Source: Oribacterium sp. UBA3737 (GTDB taxonomy: Bacteria; Bacillota_A; Clostridia; Lachnospirales; Lachnospiraceae). Taken from it: 10,502 nt of DNA. A program made the translations under genes and the position numbers. The notes beneath the pieces were generated by a model, which ran no database searches, had not been told where the DNA came from, and was given only the letters and a program-made list of their open reading frames with translations. Numbering within the stretch: the stretch's first letter is position 1; every line of letters begins with the position of its first letter. Below, one piece after another: positions 1 through 7,675 of the stretch. The stretch covers positions 1 to 10,502 of the forward strand of contig DFGZ01000196.1 in assembly GCA_002371295.1 (NCBI GenBank), in the 5' to 3' direction.

Positions 1-281
1 TTTTCTTCGGATGCATAGATCTTTACTGTTCCGTCCCGCTCCTTATCAATGGTGAATCCCTCTCCGAGATCATCTTCTGTTTTTACAAACTGAAGCTTTC
101 CCTCATGAAGTGCTGTTTCAGCTGCATTTGGAAATAACCTAGATACTTCTTTACAGATTGTTTCATGAATCTTCAATGACACATCCCCTGTAAAATCATC
201 TATGGAATATGTTGAAAATCGATCCGGAATAGCTGTAACAAGCCAGCATTTATCCCGTTTCGTTGTAAATTCTATTTCCAT
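1..281 (-). CDS. N-terminal fragment of an unidentified protein, possibly GH67-like alpha-glucuronidase
   Basis: An open frame of 93 codons begins at ATG 281 and runs off the window, so only the N-terminus is visible. An A-rich Shine-Dalgarno site (AAAAAAGGA, 292-300) sits 10 nt upstream and supports this start. There is no signal peptide, so the product should be cytoplasmic. The N-terminus reads MEIEFTTKRDKCWL. Near residues 70-90 comes a GEGFTI...GTVKIYA stretch. That pattern (EGF/Y-x-I, then G-x-h-x-I-x-A) resembles the small alpha/beta N-terminal domain preceding the barrel in GH67 and related glycosidases, and 'CWL' also recalls the start of GH67 enzymes. This is weak pattern matching on a fragment. 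The neighbouring cytoplasmic esterase would suit a role in processing acetylated glucuronoxylan oligosaccharides, but a strong terminator separates the two genes. The existence of the gene is fairly sure; its function is not. Confidence 0.6.
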   Translation of the reverse strand, partial: MEIEFTTKRDKCWLVTAIPDRFSTYSIDDFTGDVSLKIHETICKEVSRLFPNAAETALHEGKLQFVKTEDDLGEGFTIDKERDGTVKIYASEE

Positions 282-327
282 TTTTCACAAATCCTTTTTT
301 TGTAGATTTAATTCTTTATTCATTTTT

Positions 328-368
328 ACTATACTATAGCGAATGGAAAAGTCTTTATAAATGGAAAA
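328..368 (-). promoter_or_regulatory. Putative promoter with direct repeat upstream of the partial gene
   Basis: On the minus strand TATAGTATAGT (328-338) offers two overlapping -10-like hexamers, about 50 nt before the start codon at 281. The best-spaced -35 candidate, TTTATA, is poor. A 9-nt direct repeat, TTTTCCATT on the minus strand, occurs at 342-350 and 360-368, 18 bp apart and on one face of the helix. It would flank the -35 region and could be an activator or repressor site. The position fits a promoter; the match to consensus is weak. Confidence 0.35.
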
Positions 369-409
369 ACCAACACTCATTTGTAAATTTCAAAGATTTA
401 TATCAGGGG

Positions 410-424
410 GTGCTGCCACAGCAC
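410..424. repeat. Short perfect inverted repeat upstream of the putative promoter
   Basis: GTGCTG (410-415) and CAGCAC (419-424) form a perfect 6-bp stem around CCA. No T-run follows on either strand, so it is not a terminator. It lies about 40 bp upstream of the repeat-flanked promoter candidate and might be an operator. It could also be chance. Confidence 0.25.
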
Positions 425-456
425 AATCTGTCTTTGATTTTTCTAAAATAAACCGC

Positions 457-517
457 AAAAAAAGAAAGTCAATTTGCTCATGATGATTCTGATCTGCAAA
501 TGACTTTCTTTTTTTTT
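457..517 (-). terminator. Intrinsic terminator of the SGNH esterase gene, possibly bidirectional
   Basis: The arms at 457-477 and 496-517 pair over some 20 bp (AAAGAAAGTCAATTTGC against GCAAATGACTTTCTTT) with one bulged base and an 18-nt loop. Both flanks are A/T runs. On the minus strand the stem starts inside the esterase stop codon (516-518) and ends in TTTCTTTTTTT, as expected of a Rho-independent terminator. The run of T on the plus strand means it could also stop transcription from the other side. Confidence 0.85.
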
Positions 518-2438
518 ACTTACTGATAACAAATGGACTCATAGGATAACCTGACGAATTATAAATCAGTCCTCCGTAATTTGTATCGCTATAGAGATAT
601 CTGATTTCACTGATGCTCTCTTTTGGTACATTGACATAAAGCTCTATAAGATGGTCCCCAAGCATCGCCTCGGCACTGATTTCGGTGCCACTTACATCAA
701 TCACCGAGAAATCCTTTATTTCACTTCCTTTATCCTGTGAAGAAGCATATAAACCATCTGCATGGGACAGCCTTAGCTCCACTCTGCATCCCTCAGAGCT
801 TTCTTTTACAGTGAAGCTTTCGGGAACAGGCCCTGTATATTCTCCTTCTGCACCATAGACCATATGAAGAGCCTGATCTGCCAAACGTTCACCTATCCTC
901 TTCTTTCCATGAGGGTGAAGATCATTGTCCTCACCGAGATCCATGCTGACGATCATACCTGTATGCGGTTCTCTTGCCGCCTGTCTTTGACATTCACGCA
1001 GTGCAGGCCATTTTCCGGAGATATTACTGTACCTTTCCATGTAGTTCGGAAGCTGAACAAAGAGATATGGTAATTCTTCGTCTTTCCAGAGTTCACGGTA
1101 ACCCTTTATCTGTCTTTTTGTAAGATCCAGATAGTCCCATTTGAGAGGTGCGTTTTCTTCTCCCTGATACCATACGATACCTTCTACAGGGTAAGCAGTA
1201 CAAGGTGCACACATTGCGTTGAACAGACCTGTTGCTTTCCAGTTAACAAAATCCGTTTCCGGGATACTCTTTGAGACACCCCCGATTTTATAGCCCCAGC
1301 TTCCGCTTAAGTCTATGACTCCCTGCTCATTGAACAAAAAGTACCCTTTTTCAGGTGTCCATCTGCCCTGACCGTTTTCAACTATCAGTCTCACCACGAG
1401 TGTATTGACTCCGGCATGAAGAAGTTTTTCCGGAACAAGATATTTTCTTGGGGGATACTGGTACCCGGTCTCGCCTATCTTTACACCGTTCAGATAAACC
1501 GTATCGGAATCCACCATGGTACCCATCCATAAATGAGCCGGTTTACCTGCCATTTCTCTGGGTACGGTAAACTTCTTTTCAAACCAGACACTGCCCGTGA
1601 AGCCTTTAAGTTCGGTTTCCTCAAACACAGCAGGAAGCATGATTTCTTTTTCATCTCCCTCCGTAAGCCCATTTCTCCATAACTCAAGGATACCCTCATC
1701 CTTTTCATCCAATGCCTTGTGCCATTCCATGGAACTTAACTCATTTCTTCGTATCTGCCCTTCCAGATATGAATCATCACTGTACATTTTTGCTTCTGAA
1801 AGTAGTTCATCATATCCTTCCAGCATCTCTTTGGACATCCAGCCATGTATCCTGGAGCCTCCCAGTGATGCGTGAAGGATTCCCACACAAAGTCCTGTTT
1901 TCTCTCTGAGCTTTCTTGCAAAAAAATAAGCGGTAGCAGAGAACTCAAGGATGTTGTTCGGCTCAGCCTTTTTCCATTCACCGCTTTCCGGTTCCTGAAG
2001 CGGTCCATGATAGTTCACTGAAGTTGCGATTTTAAAGTTTCTGATACCGTCATCCGCACAATCGGAAATGATATCCGGATAACTGTCCTTTACCCGATCC
2101 ATCATAAGATCCATATTGGACTGCCCTGAGCAGTACCATACCGCACCGACCATGATATCCTTTACGATCACTTGGTTACTGAGATCATCCCTTACCAACA
2201 GTTCATAAGGCCCACCTGCTTCATGAACAGGAAAACTGATATCAAAGCGTCCATCCTTCCCGATTTCACCACACTCGGTAATACCATCAAAAACAGCTGT
2301 CACCTTAGCTCCCGGTGTACCATAGCCCCATATATGAACAGGCTTTTTATGTTCCAGTACTGCCCCGTCACTTAAAAATCTTGTGAGTTTTAAGGATGTC
2401 TTTTCACCATCACCATTTCCATGCACTATCTGTTCCAT
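516..2438 (-). CDS. Cytoplasmic SGNH-family carbohydrate esterase (sialate O-acetylesterase type)
   Basis: This 640-residue protein carries the SGNH hydrolase blocks of the sialate O-acetylesterase/acetylxylan esterase group. Block I is SGQSNM at 104-109, with nucleophile Ser107. A GGSRIHGW motif lies at 193-200 and WYQGEEN at 423-429. The catalytic Asp/His motif DLHP lies at 506-509. A beta-sandwich precedes the hydrolase (about 15-95), and a galactose-binding jelly-roll-like segment is inserted in it (about 275-390), as is usual in the long members. There is no signal peptide, so it should remove O-acetyl groups from imported oligosaccharides inside the cell. Sialic acid or acetylated xylo-oligosaccharides are both possible; a fibre-degrading host favours the latter. 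The start has a good ribosome site (AAAGGGGAG, 2449-2457). The gene begins 64 nt after citC with no clear terminator between, so it may be partly co-transcribed. Family is sure; substrate is not. Confidence 0.9.
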   Translation of the reverse strand: MEQIVHGNGDGEKTSLKLTRFLSDGAVLEHKKPVHIWGYGTPGAKVTAVFDGITECGEIGKDGRFDISFPVHEAGGPYELLVRDDLSNQVIVKDIMVGAVWYCSGQSNMDLMMDRVKDSYPDIISDCADDGIRNFKIATSVNYHGPLQEPESGEWKKAEPNNILEFSATAYFFARKLREKTGLCVGILHASLGGSRIHGWMSKEMLEGYDELLSEAKMYSDDSYLEGQIRRNELSSMEWHKALDEKDEGILELWRNGLTEGDEKEIMLPAVFEETELKGFTGSVWFEKKFTVPREMAGKPAHLWMGTMVDSDTVYLNGVKIGETGYQYPPRKYLVPEKLLHAGVNTLVVRLIVENGQGRWTPEKGYFLFNEQGVIDLSGSWGYKIGGVSKSIPETDFVNWKATGLFNAMCAPCTAYPVEGIVWYQGEENAPLKWDYLDLTKRQIKGYRELWKDEELPYLFVQLPNYMERYSNISGKWPALRECQRQAAREPHTGMIVSMDLGEDNDLHPHGKKRIGERLADQALHMVYGAEGEYTGPVPESFTVKESSEGCRVELRLSHADGLYASSQDKGSEIKDFSVIDVSGTEISAEAMLGDHLIELYVNVPKESISEIRYLYSDTNYGGLIYNSSGYPMSPFVISK

Positions 2439-2502
2439 AATGACGTATCTCCCCTTTAAATGTCACTTTTTAACAATGTGCCACGTCGTTTTCAGACTGA
2501 TT

Positions 2503-3648
2503 TTAATAATGAACTACATCGCTTTCAGCCTTAATTCTTTCAATGACAGGTTCAGCCTCTTCACTTGTGAAAAAGCGGTATGTAGTCTCAGGAACAAGCT
2601 CCTTTATTGCTTCCGTATTTCCGTCATGTATAAGTTTTCTAACAGTAGAAGCAGAGATAGCCTTACCCTCAAATTCTTTTCTCGGGATGATATGACACTC
2701 CACTCCTGCCTTAGGAAGAGCCTCTGCCATGATATCATTGTAGATACCGGTAACAAGAGAAGTGGGTTCATCACCCACATAACGGGCATTTACATGGAGT
2801 TTATCTGCTATACCTTCAAATACATGAAGATCGATACCGGCCTGGCTCTTAATAACAGCATTGTCTCCCCTCTGGAAATATGCCGGAAAGGTTGCAGAGC
2901 TTATGATATATGATCCGGAATCATGGTAAATGATGTTCCCGAGGTCGGAAGTCCCTTCCTCAATAAGTTTCTTTCTTACGCTGAAAGGCACGAGACTGGC
3001 ATCCTCGGAAACCATAAAGAGGTGAAGTATGTCACAGCCCTCCATGGCCTTTTCCACAAGGTAACGGTGTCCCATGGTAAAGGGATTTGCATTCATGACT
3101 ACAGCACCGATCTTTATACCCTCTGCCGGCTTAAGAACTGAATCTTCACCATCAGACCTGAGTACAGAAAGATATGAGGATGTTGTATCGCCTTCCATCT
3201 TTTCAAGCTGTTCAATGGATTCCTTCCGAAGATTCTCGAGGTAGTCCTTAAATCCGGTCCTCTTGTTCTCCATGAAGACGATATTTTCCTCTTCCATTCT
3301 GGCGATCTCTCTGAATCCGAGACTGTTGAAGAAAAGCGCCGTGTTGCACTTCGTGTACATGAAAAGATGATAGTTGCCTCTCATGTACTGATACTCTATG
3401 AGATGGGATACTATATCGTTCATCAGCGCTTCACCCTGATGGTCCGAGCTTACAGCCATACATCTCAAAGTATTACCGAAGCAGCTTCCCGTGGCGATGA
3501 CATTGTAATCATCGTCCAGCATGGCTGCTGTATAGTCGAGATTTTTATCAAGGTGGATGCCTTCTTTTTCAAGAAGGTTCTCCACCAGCTCCATCATGTA
3601 TTTGTCGCCTTTTCCTACTGAAGATATCGCGTAATTTGCTTCTGCCAT
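2503..3648 (-). CDS. citC: [Citrate (pro-3S)-lyase] ligase (acetate:SH-citrate lyase ligase)
   Basis: CitC uses ATP and acetate to acetylate the thiol of the prosthetic group on the citrate lyase acyl carrier protein (CitD), switching the enzyme on. The 381-residue length and two-domain layout match the family. Residues about 1-130 form a GNAT-like domain; about 175-365 form a nucleotidyltransferase domain. The latter shows MNANPFTMGHRYLVE (185-199), whose Gly193-His194 is the HIGH-like nucleotide-binding motif, and ISASTVRKLI (331-340), the ISxST motif. The GNAT loop reads DHQGEA (69-74), lacking the Arg/Gln usually first in an acetyl-CoA-binding loop. Its ribosome site (AAAAGGA, 3661-3667) is 12 nt away, a long spacing. 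Usually citC lies beside the lyase subunit genes; here it is separated from citG by a membrane-protein pair and a repeat element. Confidence 0.95.
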   Translation of the reverse strand: MAEANYAISSVGKGDKYMMELVENLLEKEGIHLDKNLDYTAAMLDDDYNVIATGSCFGNTLRCMAVSSDHQGEALMNDIVSHLIEYQYMRGNYHLFMYTKCNTALFFNSLGFREIARMEEENIVFMENKRTGFKDYLENLRKESIEQLEKMEGDTTSSYLSVLRSDGEDSVLKPAEGIKIGAVVMNANPFTMGHRYLVEKAMEGCDILHLFMVSEDASLVPFSVRKKLIEEGTSDLGNIIYHDSGSYIISSATFPAYFQRGDNAVIKSQAGIDLHVFEGIADKLHVNARYVGDEPTSLVTGIYNDIMAEALPKAGVECHIIPRKEFEGKAISASTVRKLIHDGNTEAIKELVPETTYRFFTSEEAEPVIERIKAESDVVHY

Positions 3649-3682
3649 ATTAATATATTTTCCTTTTCTGCTTAATTGGGTT

Positions 3683-3880
3683 ACTTGGCGGTACCCGCTG
3701 CGAACCTAAGGTCAGGTTCGGCCTTGGGAGTTTTCCTGATGGAAAACTCTAATTCACTTGGCCGTACCCGCTGCGCTCCGCAGGTCAGGTTCGGCCTTGG
3801 GTAGGCCTTCACCTGATCCCCACGGGGACCCGAGCATAGCTCGGGCCATATCGGTCGGAGTTTTCCTGATGGAAAACTCC
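3683..3880. repeat. Mosaic palindromic repeat element between the TPM gene and citC
   Basis: Two related units lie in tandem. A 20-nt block ACTTGGCGGTACCCGCTGCG (3683-3702) recurs at 3756-3775 with one mismatch, and the 19-nt GGTCAGGTTCGGCCTTGGG (3710-3728) recurs exactly at 3783-3801, both offset by 73 bp. Each unit ends in the same hairpin, stem GAGTTTTCC, loop TGAT, at 3728-3749 and 3857-3880 (10 bp perfect in the second). In the second unit about 55 bp (3802-3856) separate the shared block from this hairpin. That stretch holds its own dyads: TCCCC/GGGGA (3817-3828) and CCCGAGC/GCTCGGG (3829-3845). A further stem, CGAACCT/AGGTTCG, lies at 3701-3720. No T-run follows, so it is not a terminator. 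It looks like a REP/MITE-type dispersed intergenic repeat. Confidence 0.75.
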
Positions 3881-3885
3881 TCCAC

Positions 3886-4797
3886 TCAGAATCTATGACT
3901 GCCGCCACCGCCATGGTGTCCGCCTCCGCCACTGCTGTGGAAGCCTCCGCCGCCACCGCTTCGATGGCTTCCGCCACCTCCTCCGCTGCTTGATGAAGGC
4001 GGAATATATTTCTTTGTCTGTCTCAGGAACTGCTCCACACAGGCACCAAGCACAAAGCTGTTCACCGTATGCACCAGCACCTCATCGCTCTTAATCTCCT
4101 TTGTGTATCTTTTTCTCGAAAAAGAAAGAAGACCGTAATTCATAAGGAGAGCCAGAATGATGGCAAGAACAGCATTGCTGGTATACTTCATAGGCTCGGC
4201 TATACGTCCGCCCTCAAGTACCTTCAGGATCTGTTCAAAAGCCAGAACCGCGCAAGCATAATACTCACCTCTTCCTGCGGCTCTGTAGGCATTGTCCGTA
4301 ATGGTCTCTGCCTTGTCATTTGTAATGTGCTCGTAAACTTCTCCGTCACTGTGTATGCATATCTCTCTGTCCGCCATATCGATCATGAACATGGATCCGC
4401 TTTCTATTCCAAAGAGCTCCATGTATTTTCTCTCTGTGAAATATACTGTGGAATCGCTGTGAGACTCTTCACTGGTCATGAATGCGGCATTACCGTATTC
4501 CGTGATACCCTTCATGGTGGTCACAAGACTTTCTTCCTCTTCATCTGTGATGAGATCTGCCCTGTCATCTATGTACACTACATAATTTGTGGAAGGATTT
4601 GTATACTTCACTTCATAGGCAAAGCTCTCAGAGGCACAGAGAAAAACAATGGCTGCCAGTCCAAACAGTACTCTGATAAATGACGAAAATCTGTTGTTCC
4701 TTATTTCGTCCTTATGAGCCTTATACTGCTTCATGATATTTCTCATGGTTAGATCCGCCAGTAACATTCTGACAAAACCGGCTTTCTTCTTAAGCAT
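3886..4797 (-). CDS. TPM-domain membrane protein with Gly/His-rich C-terminal tail
   Basis: The product has 303 residues. The start at 4797 is set by an ideal Shine-Dalgarno site (AAGGAGGT, 4805-4812) seven bases upstream; the frame is open further up but has no such site. In order it shows a basic cytoplasmic N-terminus (1-38), a hydrophobic signal or anchor segment (39-60, ending CASESFA), a TPM-like domain (about 62-195, beginning NYVVYIDDRADLITDEEEESL at 71-91), a second membrane segment (208-224), a short soluble part, and a tail from 268 made almost wholly of Gly, Ser and His and ending GGGGSHRF. Such Gly-rich tails are typical of bacterial TPM (YgcG/Psb32-like) proteins. Exact functions are unknown; links to membrane stress or protein quality control have been suggested. 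Its first 8 nt overlap the zinc-ribbon gene, so the two are probably partners in one membrane complex. Confidence 0.8.
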   Translation of the reverse strand: MLKKKAGFVRMLLADLTMRNIMKQYKAHKDEIRNNRFSSFIRVLFGLAAIVFLCASESFAYEVKYTNPSTNYVVYIDDRADLITDEEEESLVTTMKGITEYGNAAFMTSEESHSDSTVYFTERKYMELFGIESGSMFMIDMADREICIHSDGEVYEHITNDKAETITDNAYRAAGRGEYYACAVLAFEQILKVLEGGRIAEPMKYTSNAVLAIILALLMNYGLLSFSRKRYTKEIKSDEVLVHTVNSFVLGACVEQFLRQTKKYIPPSSSSGGGGGSHRSGGGGGFHSSGGGGHHGGGGSHRF

Positions 4798-6586
4798 GAA
4801 TGTTACCTCCTTCTCTGTCAAAGTACTCAGGTATCGGATGAGTGGACAGGATATTGTATTTCCTGATGATCCCGGTGATGGTATAAACGATTCCCACAAA
4901 GGCCGCGGTGCTTGCCACATAGAAAATGATATCCTCCACCGGATTCCATATAAGTACCACGACAGAGATCACAAGGCCGACGATAACACCCAGCATCTCA
5001 GTGTAGCTGTACTTCTTAGCCGCCTTTTTATCACCCTTTTTCTTTGCCTTATCGGCTTTTTTGCTGTCCAGCATATACACTGCAAGAACGAATATACCAA
5101 CGAGAAAAAGTACACCAACAAGAATGTACCAGTACTCCATGATGATTAAGATTGCTCCCAGAACTATCTCCAGCACCCAGTACGCGATAAACAGGTATCC
5201 CAGTACAGTACCGCATCCGTCAAAATGATAGTGCTTTTTAGCTGCCGTATTTTCCTTGAAATCCTTGTAGGCATTGACCCCTACCCTGTCACCGTTCTTG
5301 AAGGTTCCGTTGCATCTTGCAGCCACATAACCCTGATCCTCTTTGGGATCTTCCTGCTTCTCGATCTTGTCTATTTCCCTCATGTACAGAATCGCAGTGA
5401 CCAGTGCCATAATGATCGAGAATATAAGTACAGATCTGGGCTGTATCGTAAACTGCAGATTAAGCAATATGAATACAGGTATAGCCAGCAGGAAAGATGT
5501 GATATAGAACTTTTTGAAATCCACAGGTATGTCTGCGGACAGCTTTCCCGTGACACCGTTCATAACGGAATAGCAGACTCTGTCTCCCTTTCTGTAGGTC
5601 AGGAACCATACCGGCAGCATAGCCTCCTTTTCTCCTCCGTACTTCAGATTCACTATACCTTCGGCAGTCGAGGCACTACTGAGACTGTCTCTGTCGAATC
5701 CCCTCTTTTTACACTCCTTATCGATGGAGCTGAAGGTATGCTTAAGTACATAGACCTCCGCATCGTCCCTGTACGTTTCTGACGGAACATCCGGCACATC
5801 AGCATAAAATCCGCAGAGGAATGAGGGCGTGAACTCTATCATGTCCTTTGCATCATAAGGCGCTATGACCTCAGCTATATGATCACTGAAGGAGCTTGAA
5901 GCGTCAAATGCTATGCCATCGAACTTTCCGTCCAGATCCATGGTGAGACTGAATTTATCTGTTATCTCATATCGCCCCTGGGTTTTGGTTCTGGAAACAG
6001 GAACCTCAGCCTTTGGACCGATAGAAAATCCATATACCCAGTACGGCATGTAGATGCCCACAAAGCCTGAAAGAGCATCAGGATCCGTAAGCTCCTTGGG
6101 AGCATAAAGTGCCCCCTTCATCCTGCTGACGAACATCTCCTTGCAGGCAGCCTTGTCTATCTTAAAGGGTATGATCTTCTCAGGACGTCTTTCATTACTC
6201 ACCCTTGACGAGAACACCGCAGGCTGGCCGCAGTAGCTGCAGAATCCGGCTGCACTGAGATTCGTACTGGATATCTCCGCTCCGCAGCTCCTGCAGGTAA
6301 ATATGGTCATCTGCATACTCTTCTTGGGATTATCTCCTTCACCTGAGTCTTTCCCCGCAGCATTTCCTTTTTTTCCGGAACGGTCTGCCTTTTTATTCCC
6401 GGAGCCAGATCCGTCCCCCGACTTTTCTCCGGAATCCTCTTCAAAAACTTCGACCTTGTGCTCTTCCGCATCCTCCTCAACAACTACTGAATACGGATCA
6501 AAGGTTGTATCACAATGCTCACACCGTAACTTCTGTGAAGGTATATCAAATCTCAGATCCCCTCCGCAATTCGGACACTCATACAT
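4790..6586 (-). CDS. Double zinc-ribbon multi-pass membrane protein
   Basis: This 598-residue protein starts with a zinc ribbon (Cys4, Cys7, Cys22, Cys25), often labelled TFIIB- or PriA-like in databases although no helicase part is present. A charged Gly/Ser/Lys/Glu linker (about 36-90) leads to a second ribbon (Cys98, Cys101, Cys116, Cys119). A soluble domain of about 220 residues follows, then membrane segments near 361-379, 385-402, 460-505 (two passes), 531-547 and 552-573. A Lys-rich loop (508-526) separates the third pair from the last. The ribbons probably lie in the cytoplasm. Proteins of this build commonly neighbour TPM-domain genes, as here. The start has a ribosome site (AGAGGGG, 6594-6600). 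It overlaps citG by 8 nt upstream and the TPM gene by 8 nt downstream, implying coupled translation. Function is unknown; DNA binding is not implied by the ribbons. Confidence 0.8.
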   Translation of the reverse strand: MYECPNCGGDLRFDIPSQKLRCEHCDTTFDPYSVVVEEDAEEHKVEVFEEDSGEKSGDGSGSGNKKADRSGKKGNAAGKDSGEGDNPKKSMQMTIFTCRSCGAEISSTNLSAAGFCSYCGQPAVFSSRVSNERRPEKIIPFKIDKAACKEMFVSRMKGALYAPKELTDPDALSGFVGIYMPYWVYGFSIGPKAEVPVSRTKTQGRYEITDKFSLTMDLDGKFDGIAFDASSSFSDHIAEVIAPYDAKDMIEFTPSFLCGFYADVPDVPSETYRDDAEVYVLKHTFSSIDKECKKRGFDRDSLSSASTAEGIVNLKYGGEKEAMLPVWFLTYRKGDRVCYSVMNGVTGKLSADIPVDFKKFYITSFLLAIPVFILLNLQFTIQPRSVLIFSIIMALVTAILYMREIDKIEKQEDPKEDQGYVAARCNGTFKNGDRVGVNAYKDFKENTAAKKHYHFDGCGTVLGYLFIAYWVLEIVLGAILIIMEYWYILVGVLFLVGIFVLAVYMLDSKKADKAKKKGDKKAAKKYSYTEMLGVIVGLVISVVVLIWNPVEDIIFYVASTAAFVGIVYTITGIIRKYNILSTHPIPEYFDREGGNIHA

Positions 6587-7631
6587 AGCTTATCCCCTCT
6601 AGCTTTAATAGTAATATGGTTACAGCAAGAATATCTGCAGCCCCACCCGGACTGATATTCTTCTCTATACATTTTACATTAAGTTCCTCTATTGCCGAAA
6701 GACCTTCTTCACTGAATGCGGCACCTATTTTCACTATCTCAGCGCTCTCCCCTTTCAGCCACTCCATATCCTCGTATGAGCTTCTGGTGAGCACATTGGT
6801 ATCGTTGAGATCGGACATTATGGCTATCAGGGTGCTGATGTTCACGGCATTTTCAAAATGCTCATCCCTCATGCTTCCTTCATCTTCAAGAAGCCTATGT
6901 CTCAATGTCGCTCTCTCTGCGATCTCACTTCTAAGCTCAGTATCCCCTGCTATACTTAGATACTTCCTCATAGCCGGCAGTCCAATCTCCTTTATGATAG
7001 GAAAGCCCTCCATAGCCTGCCCACGGATGCCCTTTTCTCCGTATTTGTGAAAAAGTTTTTCTCCGTGGGATCTCGGTTCACGCTTCGCCATCTCAAGGAA
7101 ATCCTTCTCCAGTATCCTGTATGATATGTTCCTGCCTGTTTCGAGAATTCTATCGATATCAAAGAACCGGGATTCTACACGTTCATGGCTTTTACAGGAG
7201 TCATTCTGTTGAGCGTCACTGAATCTACTCAGTTTTTCACCTGCAATTAATCCCGCCGCCGCAAGAAGTATTCCCATTGTGAATATCATGCCCTTATGGG
7301 TATTGACATTGCCGGTGGCAGCATACATGGCTTTCTCCGCCTCCATACCTGTCTTTCTTATACCGAGAAAGACATTTTCAGGATTCTCTGTGTTTCCGCC
7401 GCTTCTAAGCCCCTCTTCGAACATTTCCGCAAGATAAGGAGTGATGGCTTCTGTGCTTAAAAGAAAGGTCTCGTAAGACATATCACTGTGTGAGCCTGTA
7501 TCTCTTCTGTCCACAAGCCCCGGCTTCGGCGTGGCATAAACCTCTCCCAGCAGGGCATTACGCACATTCCAGCCGACTATTTCCACCAGTTCTTCAGCAT
7601 TATGAAATTCCGCCCCGTGTCTATCCTGCAT
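6579..7631 (-). CDS. citG: Triphosphoribosyl-dephospho-CoA synthase
   Basis: CitG joins dephospho-CoA to the ribose of ATP, releasing adenine, to make 2'-(5''-triphosphoribosyl)-3'-dephospho-CoA, the precursor of the citrate lyase prosthetic group. The family motifs are present: EVYATPKPGLVDRRDTGSHS (30-49), GNVNTHKGMIF (107-117), MSDLNDTNVLTR (272-283) and the C-terminal SPGGAADILAVT (327-338). At 350 residues it is longer than the usual 280-300; the excess lies mainly in a variable stretch around 130-190. The start is supported by AAAGGG (7639-7644) seven bases upstream. It follows citX by 68 nt and its stop codon lies within the first codons of the zinc-ribbon gene. Confidence 0.93.
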   Translation of the reverse strand: MQDRHGAEFHNAEELVEIVGWNVRNALLGEVYATPKPGLVDRRDTGSHSDMSYETFLLSTEAITPYLAEMFEEGLRSGGNTENPENVFLGIRKTGMEAEKAMYAATGNVNTHKGMIFTMGILLAAAGLIAGEKLSRFSDAQQNDSCKSHERVESRFFDIDRILETGRNISYRILEKDFLEMAKREPRSHGEKLFHKYGEKGIRGQAMEGFPIIKEIGLPAMRKYLSIAGDTELRSEIAERATLRHRLLEDEGSMRDEHFENAVNISTLIAIMSDLNDTNVLTRSSYEDMEWLKGESAEIVKIGAAFSEEGLSAIEELNVKCIEKNISPGGAADILAVTILLLKLEGISYV

Positions 7632-7675
7632 AAAACATCCCTTTACCTTTGTGTTTCTTTTTCTTCTGTTATGAT

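Noticed and set aside
2439..2502. Terminator or promoter between citC and the esterase gene
   Set aside because: Only weak GTG/CAC dyads are seen, with no T-run and no convincing -10/-35 pair. Read-through is therefore left open.
2383..2913. A 176-codon plus-strand open frame crossing the citC/esterase boundary
   Set aside because: It is antisense to two well-recognised genes and has no domain or convincing ribosome site.
3683..3880. CRISPR array
   Set aside because: There are only two imperfect units, the repeats are palindromic and contiguous with no spacer-like variable segments, and no cas gene is visible.
3681..3977. A 98-codon minus-strand open frame starting with an Ala/Glu-rich segment
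   Set aside because: Its first part is the alternate frame of the Gly/His tail of the TPM gene and the rest reads through the palindromic repeat. It has no ribosome site or recognisable domain.
4069..4683. A 204-codon plus-strand open frame
   Set aside because: It is antisense to the TPM gene, which has clear domain structure and a strong start. The plus frame resembles no known protein.
4798..4920. Upstream extension of the TPM-domain frame to an ATG at 4920
   Set aside because: This part overlaps the well-supported zinc-ribbon gene, has no ribosome site, and the ATG at 4797 has a near-perfect one.
5225..5782. A 185-codon plus-strand open frame
   Set aside because: It is antisense to the zinc-ribbon gene and shows no domain, so it is a by-product of that gene's codon composition.
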